Of a stretch of 11,265 bases of DNA, positions 1 to 6,480 are shown piece by piece (positions within the stretch are counted from its first letter, which is position 1; each line of letters opens with the position of its first letter). The translations under genes and the position numbers were made by a program. The stretch spans positions 1,208-12,472 of the forward strand of contig DHHC01000039.1 in NCBI GenBank assembly GCA_002403095.1, written 5' to 3'. Below the pieces are notes generated by a model. The model was not told the origin of the DNA. It saw only the letters and a program-made list of their open reading frames with translations, and did not search any database. The stretch is from Leptolinea sp. UBA4782 (lineage in GTDB: Bacteria; Chloroflexota; Anaerolineae; Anaerolineales; Anaerolineaceae).

Positions 1-12
1 GACGGCATAGAT

Positions 13-95
13 CGTCATCCTGAGGAAGTAAACGACCGAAGGATCTTGCATTGAAATTTTACAAAAAAAGACTCTTCACTTTGCTCAGGACAGCG
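13..95. repeat. Degenerate palindromic dispersed-type repeat
   Basis: The left end (CGTCATCCTGAGG, from 13) and the reverse complement of the right end (CGCTGTCCTGAGCAAAG, from 95) share a TCCTGAG core, and both continue into purine-rich GAAG/GAGTC or GAAGGATC segments. The element is therefore an imperfect inverted repeat around an A/T-rich centre (50-69). The wording resembles the widespread short intergenic repeats of the GTCATTCTGAGCGAAGCGAAGAATCT type seen in many bacterial genomes. That resemblance is from memory, and only one copy is present in this window. It lies beyond the 3' end of the beta-helix gene. It has no coding capacity. Confidence 0.5.
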
Positions 96-150
96 TTTTT
101 CATATACGAAAGTTAACCGGAGGCTCCATCCACGCAGGCAGTCAACACTG

Positions 151-197
151 TAAAACACCATCCCGTCCACATGCTGGACGGGATGGTATGTTTTACA
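151..197 (-). terminator. Hairpin terminator of the beta-helix gene
   Basis: A perfect 12-bp stem (CCATCCCGTCCA at 158-169 with TGGACGGGATGG at 175-186) encloses a 5-nt loop, and the flanking TAAAACA/TGTTTTA can extend it. It begins about 31 bp past the stop codon of the minus-strand gene that ends at 218. In minus orientation the stem is followed by TGTTTTA, a short T run. The symmetry means it could also act on transcripts arriving on the plus strand. Confidence 0.8.
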
Positions 198-217
198 TAT
201 TGTTTTCCGGATGCGAA

Positions 218-3200
218 TTATTCGCCGTAAAAATCTGCGTCACCCGAGTTATCCAGGTCATTGCCAAAGAAGACCGTTCCGGTCAAGATCGTCGGTACAT
301 GCTCATCATGGATGAGCAGCCCATGCTTGGCGTTGCCAAAGATCAGGCTGTAGGTCAGGGAAACCGGATTATCATGGGCATAGATTTCGATACCGCTCAG
401 GTCAGCAGCCCAGCCATTGTTCATGACCACCAGTTTGGTCATGGTCACCGTATTGTAAGCATCAATCAGGATACCGTTGTGCTGGTTTTGTTCTACAGTC
501 CCGCTGCTGAGAAGCACCTTGCCGCCTGCAGAAATATACATACCTGCATTAAACTCTTCACTTACATACCACCATCCGTTATTCCTGACCACAAAATTGC
601 TCAGGGTAACATTGCCATTGGAATAAAGACGCATACCCGCCAGCATGTTATTCTCGAAAATGTTTTGCCCCAGCGTTCCCAGCAGGGTGATGATACCGGT
701 GGAACCAGTATAGTAATTGTAAAGTGCCAGCCCGCTGCCGCCGTTGTTGCGGGAGATGATCCCGCCAGCGGTGATGTTGCCAAAGGAAAAGACCACGGCC
801 GGTCCGTAGGCGTTGTTGTCAAGGGTCAGTTTGGTGAGGGTGACCGGTTTCATGACAGTTGCTTCACAACCCCCCATCCCATCCGGCCGGCAGTTGTCCA
901 GGTAGGCGGCGTAATAGCCGTTGCCTCCTGATGTGCTTGCGCTGTACATAATCGTACCAAGCGTCTTTACGCCCACCCCATGGTCGCCGTTCCAGTTGGT
1001 TGCCAGGCCGGAGAGGGTCACATTGGCAGGGATGACGGGATTATCATAATTGGTGGTAATGTTGACGCCCATGCCGCCGTTGTCGTTTGCATTCAGGTTA
1101 TTGACCAGCACCACCCCGTTGCTGCGGATGAACAAGCCGTCTCCCGAATTGCCGCCGACTTCCGCCCGGCTGGTTACCGGGTTTGTCACGGTAACGCCTC
1201 CTGCTCCAAACGAGTTTTCAATCAGGATTCCGATTCCACCCAGCCCGTCATCCCTGTAATCTTTCCCATAATCATCCGGCAAACCATTGGCATCATCATC
1301 TGCATACTCATAAAGTTCGAATTTATACTTGCCTGAGTAGTACTCTTCTTCACCGGCAATGTTAAACCTGTACTGGTGGCCTTCCTCCGTATCGAACCAG
1401 AACTGCCCGTCCACCCAGTTAGGCGAGATGGTTGAATCAAAGACCAGTACCGGCGGATCCAATGGGTCGGCTTCTGTTCCATAATCCAGCACAGTCAACA
1501 CCGGTGTAAATTCATTCGAAACAAACCCTCCCGCGACGGTTGTGGTTTCTGCAATTCCATAATATGTCCAGGTATCGGGCTGCCCCTGGTTGTTCCAGTT
1601 GATCCTTTCTTTGACAGTCTGCCACAGACCGATGGAACCATCAACCACATCATTTCCGTTGGCAGATACAGATGAAAGGGTGACTTTGCCATTATGGGCT
1701 ACTATCAAACCAGGCTCGTTACGGGTACCGTTGAAAGAGCTGTTGCTGATGGTGATGGTCCTGGCAACAGGTCCGTATGCAAAACCAATTTGCCCGCCGC
1801 GGATATAATTGTTATTGGCATTCACGCCATTAATGTATATATTGCCGTAACTTATGGCGCTTATGCCTATAAAGCCATTATCAGAGATCTCCCGGCGGGT
1901 AAGGTTATTGACGGTAATGTTACCAGCGCTGTAGATGCCGAAGGAATTCTGATGGTTGTTATACAGGCGTATTCCAGTTTGCCCATTGCGTGAAGCTTCC
2001 ACATTGGTTAGGCTTATGCTGCCAAAGCTGGTCACATACAAACCAGAGTATCGATAATTGTCTAAATCGGCAGCTGTAACATTATTGTTGAACGCATTGA
2101 CCATGCCCGTTCCCAGGCTGCTCACGGTCACACCGCCAAAGCCTGTACAGCCTGCGCCTTCATCATAGCAGTTGTCCAGGTACACCCCATGCTCGCTATT
2201 ATCCCAGGCAGACACATTGATCAGCCGGATGTTGCCTTTACTGGTGATCACTAACCCGGCAAATCCTTCATTCCAGGTGAACGTGTTCATCCAGGCCGGG
2301 CTGGCAGAGAGGATCGAAACGCCTCCCAGACCGTCAACATTATAAACATCCACCCCGGATCCCCAGTTCCCATCTGTGGAAATATTGGTGATGGTCACAA
2401 TACCGGCTGAAGTAATCCACAAACCAGTATCGTGGTTTCTGTGGAAATTATTGCCGGATGTTCCCAGCCCGAGCAAGGTCACGTTGCCAGTACCCGCCTG
2501 GTTGTCCAACCAGGCGCCCATTCCCCAGTTGTTGGATGCTTCGACCAGCCTGAGGGTGATGTTCCTGCTTGATAAAACAGACAACCCGATACTTTCATTA
2601 TCATTGAAGATGCTGGTGTTGATTGTCACATTTCCAATCCCATCGCTGGAATCGACTACCAGGCCTGCGATCCGGTTATTGTAAGCTTCAATATTCGTCA
2701 GGGTCGCGCTGCCGCGCGTGAGGATGGTCAACCCGTTTTGCATATTGTCATTGGCTTTGACCCCTGTGATTGTCACCGCTGCCCCAGATAAAGATCGATT
2801 GTCCAGGTACAGTCCGGTGGCGCCATCTCCATCAATATTTAAATCTTCTCCATAGTTACCCGAGAACTCAGTGTTTGTGATGGTAACCGGTCCCCTGACC
2901 AGCGCTTTAGCGCCGCCCAAGTAATTCCAGTTGAACTGGCTGTTGGTGATGGTTAATGAGTTTACCGTGCCTCCAACTTCAAGCCCGTACCCGCCCGAGG
3001 TCCAGCTGTTGTCATGGCTGCCGCTGCTGAACACATTGTTAAGTTTGACCGAAGCGGCAGTGTCAACTTCGAGCCCAGTATAGTCGTTGTCATACGCACG
3101 CACATTATCCAGGGTGATTGCACCAACCGGGTCTTCGCCCCCAAGTATTCTTAATCCGATCCCGTCATAGATAACTGTGCCTGTGTCAAAGCTATGACTG

Positions 3201-4162
3201 AAGCCAATATACCCGTTTTTGACGCTGACTGCTCCGGCTCCATGCAGAATCAACGCGCCTATGCCTTCGGTATCTTTAATAAACATGCCATTGATGGTGA
3301 TTGGGCTGTAACTTCTTGCATATAAGCCCACTTTACTATCCCAATCTCCAGCATCACCTTTGGTGTTCAAGATGGTTAAATTGCTGATTGTGATCGCACC
3401 TGACGCAGTCGCTGGAGGAAAATCATTTCTGACGAACACCCCATAATCTTTAGCATTCAACACCCGCACCTGGTTTAAGGTAATTGGGCCGGAATGGTTT
3501 TTAATCGACAAACCCCCGCCATCATTGACCTGCTGGTCAAGGATCATGTTATCCAATTTGATCAGGCCTTTGTTATCCTGAAAATTCACCTCGCCATCGA
3601 TCTTTATTCCTTGCAGCAGAAAACCTGACGTTAAGTTCTTAACAGAGAGGTTACGGTTCAGGAATGGTATGCCACCCGTCCCGTCCCAAACGATACCCTT
3701 TACGGTCAGTTGTTCAGGATAATAAAAACCATCAATGTAAATGTTATCGGTCTCCAAACTGGAATCATATGTTCCTTCCAGGTAAATATAACCAACCCCT
3801 TTCTTCACTCCCCAGTTATCAAGGGCTTCCTGGATTGTTAGAAAACCATCCTCTCCCTGGCATACACCGCCTACGCACAGGGTACCGTAGAACCACGGGT
3901 CCGGCACACAGGCTGTATCCAGCTCGCTCTGTGATGCCAGCGGTACCTGTGACCCTTCATCTGCCACAACTGCGCTCCCATCCCCGAGCGCCTGTTCCAG
4001 GGTCTCCGGGCTTTCCTCCCCGCCGCCGGGTGCTGCCGCAGGCGGCGCATCCTCCGGTACTTCGCCTTCGGCGAAGACCGGCGAAGGAAGACCAAGCATT
4101 AAAGCAATCACTACCAGAACAGCCATACTGGTATTCAGGAAACGGCGAGTGCTGTGGAACAT
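218..4162 (-). CDS. Secreted right-handed parallel beta-helix repeat protein, 1314 aa
   Basis: A large exported protein. Residues 1-31 form a signal peptide (RR at 6-7, hydrophobic 13-30, cleavage probably after VFA-31). An acidic Pro/Ala/Gly-rich segment (32-80) and a three-Cys region (C85, C96, C101) follow. A start typical of pectate-lyase-like folds comes next (TIQEALDNWG at about 109-118). From about 150 to the C-terminus there are dozens of degenerate rungs of the pattern GLxVxSxGxVTLTNxxAxxN, with Asn ladders, typical of parallel beta-helices. A non-repetitive block at about 845-980 interrupts the helix and contains a Ca-binding-like run (D955, D956, D957, N959, D963, D964). Two paired-Cys loops start with LDNC (C665/C672, C1091/C1099). 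No sortase motif, TM anchor or SLH domain is seen, and the protein ends directly after the last rungs. The start is fixed by a good SD at 4169-4176. Known relatives are polysaccharide-binding or -degrading enzymes, adhesins and surface-layer proteins. No catalytic residues can be assigned, so its function is unknown. Confidence 0.88.
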   Translation of the reverse strand: MFHSTRRFLNTSMAVLVVIALMLGLPSPVFAEGEVPEDAPPAAAPGGGEESPETLEQALGDGSAVVADEGSQVPLASQSELDTACVPDPWFYGTLCVGGVCQGEDGFLTIQEALDNWGVKKGVGYIYLEGTYDSSLETDNIYIDGFYYPEQLTVKGIVWDGTGGIPFLNRNLSVKNLTSGFLLQGIKIDGEVNFQDNKGLIKLDNMILDQQVNDGGGLSIKNHSGPITLNQVRVLNAKDYGVFVRNDFPPATASGAITISNLTILNTKGDAGDWDSKVGLYARSYSPITINGMFIKDTEGIGALILHGAGAVSVKNGYIGFSHSFDTGTVIYDGIGLRILGGEDPVGAITLDNVRAYDNDYTGLEVDTAASVKLNNVFSSGSHDNSWTSGGYGLEVGGTVNSLTITNSQFNWNYLGGAKALVRGPVTITNTEFSGNYGEDLNIDGDGATGLYLDNRSLSGAAVTITGVKANDNMQNGLTILTRGSATLTNIEAYNNRIAGLVVDSSDGIGNVTINTSIFNDNESIGLSVLSSRNITLRLVEASNNWGMGAWLDNQAGTGNVTLLGLGTSGNNFHRNHDTGLWITSAGIVTITNISTDGNWGSGVDVYNVDGLGGVSILSASPAWMNTFTWNEGFAGLVITSKGNIRLINVSAWDNSEHGVYLDNCYDEGAGCTGFGGVTVSSLGTGMVNAFNNNVTAADLDNYRYSGLYVTSFGSISLTNVEASRNGQTGIRLYNNHQNSFGIYSAGNITVNNLTRREISDNGFIGISAISYGNIYINGVNANNNYIRGGQIGFAYGPVARTITISNSSFNGTRNEPGLIVAHNGKVTLSSVSANGNDVVDGSIGLWQTVKERINWNNQGQPDTWTYYGIAETTTVAGGFVSNEFTPVLTVLDYGTEADPLDPPVLVFDSTISPNWVDGQFWFDTEEGHQYRFNIAGEEEYYSGKYKFELYEYADDDANGLPDDYGKDYRDDGLGGIGILIENSFGAGGVTVTNPVTSRAEVGGNSGDGLFIRSNGVVLVNNLNANDNGGMGVNITTNYDNPVIPANVTLSGLATNWNGDHGVGVKTLGTIMYSASTSGGNGYYAAYLDNCRPDGMGGCEATVMKPVTLTKLTLDNNAYGPAVVFSFGNITAGGIISRNNGGSGLALYNYYTGSTGIITLLGTLGQNIFENNMLAGMRLYSNGNVTLSNFVVRNNGWWYVSEEFNAGMYISAGGKVLLSSGTVEQNQHNGILIDAYNTVTMTKLVVMNNGWAADLSGIEIYAHDNPVSLTYSLIFGNAKHGLLIHDEHVPTILTGTVFFGNDLDNSGDADFYGE

Positions 4163-4168
4163 AGTTCA

Positions 4169-4176
4169 CTCCTTTT
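4169..4176 (-). promoter_or_regulatory. Shine-Dalgarno site of the beta-helix gene
   Basis: In minus orientation AAAAGGAG lies 6 nt before the ATG at 4162. This supports that ATG over the internal Met-13, which would cut into the signal peptide. Confidence 0.75.
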
Positions 4177-4246
4177 ACAGCAAAGAATTATTCAGTTGTC
4201 GAATTTTGTCGGGATGGGAAATACTGCCCCATTCAGGCACATATAT

Positions 4247-4275
4247 ATATTAGATGAATATTAACTTAAAGTCAA
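4247..4275 (-). promoter_or_regulatory. Sigma-70-type promoter of the beta-helix gene
   Basis: In minus orientation, TTGACT (4270-4275) and TAATAT (4247-4252) are separated by exactly 17 bp in an A/T-rich stretch. This is a near-consensus housekeeping promoter. Transcription would start near 4240, giving a leader of roughly 75-80 nt. A direct repeat CGACAA, spaced 10 bp apart (4196-4201 and 4206-4211), lies in that leader. The promoter sits directly downstream of the terminator of the gene ending at 4361, so the two minus-strand genes are separate units. Confidence 0.65.
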
Positions 4276-4291
4276 TCATTTTTGAGAATGA

Positions 4292-4332
4292 ATTTTTATA
4301 AAAATCCCCGGATGGCAATGCAAGTCCGGGGA
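4292..4332 (-). terminator. Rho-independent terminator after the Trx/CcdA gene
   Basis: The 8-bp G/C-rich stem TCCCCGGA/TCCGGGGA (4305-4312 with 4325-4332) encloses a 12-nt loop. In minus orientation it is followed at once by TTTTTATAAAAAT. It begins 28 bp after the stop codon of the minus-strand gene at 4361. Hairpin plus T tract is the standard intrinsic terminator form. Confidence 0.85.
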
Positions 4333-4360
4333 ATAAATACCTGTTATTTGGGGATAATCT

Positions 4361-5941
4361 TTACAATAAAAGCGAAAACACCAGCCAGGCTGCCAGGGCA
4401 ATAAACAACGCTGCCATACCCAGCTTGACTGCAGCGGCATGCTTCCTTAAAAACTCGGTCAACTGCCTGGATGTGGTGCCATAGAATGCCAGGATGAAGA
4501 CCACGATCAGCGGGATGATGAACATCAGGTTATAGAGCACCAGGTAAAAGATCGCCCGCCCGCGCAGTTCAGGGATGGAGCTGACAAAGATGATGGTGGG
4601 CAGGTAGATCTGCCCGGTGCAGGCCAGCTCGAGGAAGGAGATCAGCAGCCCGGTTACAAACGCCCCGGCCACATAGGCGCGCACTTTTCTGCCCTCGCGG
4701 ATTGTGGCATTGATGCGCTTGCGCAAAGGCGCCGGCAGGTTAAGCTCCATATCCTCAATGTTGCCCTTGCGCGCCTTTAAAAAGTCGCGGATGCTGAAGA
4801 AAGCCAGCACCAGGCAGAAGACAGCCGTCAGGGCATACACCCAGCGTCCCACCGCCCCCAGCCAGTTGCCGGCCAGGTCGAGCACCTTGTACAGTCCCAG
4901 TCCTACCACCAGGTAAGCCACGAAAACACCCAGGGCAAAGGAGGCGCCCACGGTCAGCACTTCTTTGCCTTTGCGACCGCTGATGGTCAGGTAAGAGATG
5001 AAGAAGATCAGCGTGGCAAATGCGCACGGGTTCAGGCCGTCCACCAGCCCGGCAAAAACCACTGCCAGCCAGCCCATCGAACGGAAACGCTCGATGACAG
5101 AACTGGAGGCGGCGGCTTCATCAAACTCTTCCCAGAATCGCGGTGAACCACTTTCGGTCGTTGCATCCAGCATTGCTTGAATTGCCTGGGGTGTAATTTC
5201 TTCTTCACCGATCCAGGCCTGGTTCCCGATAAACAAGGCCGGGGTGCTCATGTCATCCCTGCCGGCCCGCTGGCTCATCCAGTCTGCCAGGGCTGCCTGC
5301 TCGTAGATGTTGAATTCCTCCACGATCAGGTTGGGGTACTTGCTCTGCAGGTACTTCAGGTCGGCTTCCACCCGGCTGCAGGCCTGGCAGCCCACCTGGT
5401 AAAAGTAAGCCACATAGATCGGCTCACCCGTCTCGCAGGCTTCGGGATCTTCGATGGTGCATTCTTCCTCACTGCCAAACTGCGGATTCTCTTCATGCTG
5501 CAGTGCTGCGGGGTCAAAGCCGGGCATGGCCGGCCAGGCGATGCCGGTTGTTGCATTGTCTTCCAGGATGGCGGCCAGTTTTTCACGGGCTGGGTCTTCG
5601 CCGATCAATACCTCTTCACCCGCCACGATCACCGGCAGGCCACGCTCTTCAGGCTTGACCCCAAAGTAGGATTCCACCGCGATCAGCAGCTCGTAATTCT
5701 CCGGGATGCCGATCTCCAGCATGCGCAGGTCGAGCTGGCTGCCGTACTGATCCATCAACGGCGTGAGCACTTCTTCATACACAGCTTTGCAATGGGTGCA
5801 GTCAATTGCATAGAAGTAAAGCACCTGCAGCGGCTCGCCTTCCGGTTGGTTGGCAGAAACAGGTGCAGGGGAAACACTAAAAGCAGCCAGCAGGGCTGCA
5901 AGAATTACCAGCGCCAGGATGAGTCTTTTCTGTTTGGGCAT
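4361..5941 (-). CDS. Tandem thioredoxin-like domains fused to a CcdA/DsbD-type membrane domain
   Basis: A 526-residue membrane thiol-disulfide protein, probably moving reducing equivalents across the cytoplasmic membrane to exported partners. Residues 1-30 are a signal peptide (MPKQKR start, hydrophobic 7-22, PVSA-30). Thioredoxin-like domain 1 (about 38-130) has C48-T-H-C51 and a cis-Pro-type P103. A linker holds C161 and C169. Domain 2 (about 174-262) has C185-Q-A-C188 and P234. Residues 290-525 form six predicted TM helices with one Cys in TM1 (NPCAF, C306) and one in TM4 (ELACTG, C441). That is the cysteine pair expected of CcdA/DsbD-beta proteins. Domain order differs from classical DsbD (immunoglobulin-like, TM, Trx): both Trx domains precede the membrane part. 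The frame stays open to 6151, but the upstream part overlaps the divergent gene and would precede the signal peptide, so Met at 5941 is chosen. No clear SD is visible. Roles in cytochrome c maturation, disulfide isomerisation or metal/thiol stress are possible, and the partner is unknown. Confidence 0.85.
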   Translation of the reverse strand: MPKQKRLILALVILAALLAAFSVSPAPVSANQPEGEPLQVLYFYAIDCTHCKAVYEEVLTPLMDQYGSQLDLRMLEIGIPENYELLIAVESYFGVKPEERGLPVIVAGEEVLIGEDPAREKLAAILEDNATTGIAWPAMPGFDPAALQHEENPQFGSEEECTIEDPEACETGEPIYVAYFYQVGCQACSRVEADLKYLQSKYPNLIVEEFNIYEQAALADWMSQRAGRDDMSTPALFIGNQAWIGEEEITPQAIQAMLDATTESGSPRFWEEFDEAAASSSVIERFRSMGWLAVVFAGLVDGLNPCAFATLIFFISYLTISGRKGKEVLTVGASFALGVFVAYLVVGLGLYKVLDLAGNWLGAVGRWVYALTAVFCLVLAFFSIRDFLKARKGNIEDMELNLPAPLRKRINATIREGRKVRAYVAGAFVTGLLISFLELACTGQIYLPTIIFVSSIPELRGRAIFYLVLYNLMFIIPLIVVFILAFYGTTSRQLTEFLRKHAAAVKLGMAALFIALAAWLVFSLLL

Positions 5942-5943
5942 GG

Positions 5944-5976
5944 GGGTAAGTTTACCCGATTCAGCCAAAACTGAAT
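5944..5976 (-). promoter_or_regulatory. Two adjacent inverted repeats in the Trx/CcdA leader
   Basis: GGGTAA-GT-TTACCC (5944-5957) and ATTCAG-CCAAAA-CTGAAT (5959-5976) are perfect 6-bp inverted repeats separated by one base. In the minus transcript they would form two back-to-back hairpins ending 2 nt before the ATG at 5941, where an SD would normally sit. They could be an operator or a translational control structure. Function is inferred from position only. Confidence 0.4.
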
Positions 5977-6005
5977 AGAATGCACCAGGTCTAAAATGCG
6001 AAGGG

Positions 6006-6011
6006 TATAAT
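6006..6011 (+). promoter_or_regulatory. -10 box of the DsrE/YedF-like gene
   Basis: Perfect TATAAT preceded by AGGG. The predicted start is near 6018, leaving a leader of about 40 nt with an SD. No convincing -35 is present (the best is TGCACC at 5981-5986, with a 19-bp spacer), so an activator or a GGG-extended -10 may matter. It overlaps the opposing -10 at 6007-6012. Confidence 0.5.
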
Positions 6012-6035
6012 ATTTCGTGAGCAAAAAACCGTAAA
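6007..6035 (-). promoter_or_regulatory. Promoter of the Trx/CcdA gene
   Basis: In minus orientation, TTTACG (6030-6035), a 17-bp spacer and TATTAT (6007-6012) give a fair sigma-70-type match. Initiation would fall near 6000, about 58 nt before the ATG at 5941. Its -10 overlaps the plus-strand TATAAT by five bases. Confidence 0.5.
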
Positions 6036-6042
6036 TGTATAT

Positions 6043-6050
6043 AAAGAGGG
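6043..6050 (+). promoter_or_regulatory. Shine-Dalgarno site of the DsrE/YedF-like gene
   Basis: AAAGAGGG ends 6 nt before the ATG at 6057, which fixes that start. Confidence 0.6.
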
Positions 6051-6056
6051 AACACA

Positions 6057-6410
6057 ATGCCTGACAATGGAATGCAAAATACCGTTATCCTGGTAACCCG
6101 CAACGGGATGGGTACCGCCGAACCAGCCCTGGCACATAAACTGGCTGCCACCTATTTCAGGCTGCTGCTGGAGAACAGCGACCTGCCGGCTGCCATCTGT
6201 TTCTACGCCGAGGGCATCAACCTGGTGGTGGATGGCTCCCCCGCCCTGGAGTCGCTGGCAGAGCTGGAAGCCAAAGGGGTCAGGCTGATCGCCTGCACAA
6301 CCTGCCTGAACTTTTACAACCTGGTGGACAGGCTGAAAGTAGGCATCGCCGGCGGCATGGGAGACATCCTGGCTGCCCAGGCGGCTGCCGAAAAGGTCAT
6401 CACACTGTAG
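6057..6410 (+). CDS. DsrE-family protein resembling the C-terminal domain of YedF
   Basis: A 117-residue soluble protein with no signal peptide or TM segment, so cytoplasmic. It starts with a beta strand and glycine loop (VILVTRNGMG, about 10-19). A hydrophobic strand with C48 (AAICFYAEGINL) and a GSPALESLAELEAKGV segment (60-75) follow, then the signature C80-T-T-C83-LNFYNL and VGIAGGMGDI. This order matches, from memory, the DsrE-like C-terminal domain of the selenium-metabolism-associated YedF proteins (…CGTCLDYY…VG…NMYDI…). The N-terminal TusA-like domain of full YedF is absent. DsrE-fold proteins carry or transfer sulfur on a conserved cysteine, and here the CxxC is the likely reactive site. 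It is divergent from the Trx/CcdA gene with overlapping promoters, which suggests a shared redox or sulfur context. It ends in tandem TAG codons. Confidence 0.75.
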   Translation: MPDNGMQNTVILVTRNGMGTAEPALAHKLAATYFRLLLENSDLPAAICFYAEGINLVVDGSPALESLAELEAKGVRLIACTTCLNFYNLVDRLKVGIAGGMGDILAAQAAAEKVITL

Positions 6411-6415
6411 TAGGG

Positions 6416-6421
6416 TATAAT
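6416..6421 (+). promoter_or_regulatory. -10 box of gyrA
   Basis: Perfect TATAAT in the context AGGGTATAAT, identical over 10 bases to the box at 6002-6011. It begins six bases after the preceding stop codon. No good -35 is visible 16-18 bp upstream. The predicted start is near 6428, which gives gyrA a leader of about 53 nt. Confidence 0.5.
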
Positions 6422-6428
6422 GGAATGT

Positions 6429-6458
6429 CTTGCCCTGTTGCAGTTGGCACGGGGCAGG
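6429..6458 (+). promoter_or_regulatory. Leader hairpin between the DsrE-like gene and gyrA
   Basis: 6429-6438 pairs with 6449-6458 (10 bp including two G-U pairs). A bulged T6439 and two more pairs (6440-6441 with 6447-6448) close an AGTTG loop. It starts at the predicted gyrA transcription start and is followed by AATTTTA. It may be a weak terminator of the upstream gene, a 5'-stabilising hairpin, or an attenuator. Confidence 0.45.
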
Positions 6459-6480
6459 AATTTTAGAAACAGGTTTGGTT

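Noticed and set aside
188..931. 247-codon plus-strand open frame opposite the beta-helix gene
   Set aside because: It is antisense to clear beta-helix rungs, has no SD, and starts inside the terminator region. It is a shadow of the repetitive gene.
218..4162. Regularly spaced repeats as a possible CRISPR or tandem-repeat array
   Set aside because: The repeats are degenerate at DNA level and in frame as protein rungs. There are no identical direct repeats with unique spacers.
5177..5974. 265-codon plus-strand frame opposite the Trx/CcdA gene
   Set aside because: It is antisense to conserved CxxC domains and the signal peptide, and its translation matches no recognisable domain.
5942..6151. 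N-terminal extension of the Trx/CcdA protein to 6151
   Set aside because: It would put 70 residues before a good signal peptide, overlap the divergent gene, and run through both promoters.
6430..6480. TTG start adding 17 residues to GyrA
   Set aside because: The added residues do not resemble GyrA and lie in the leader hairpin. The ATG at 6481 gives the usual N-terminus.
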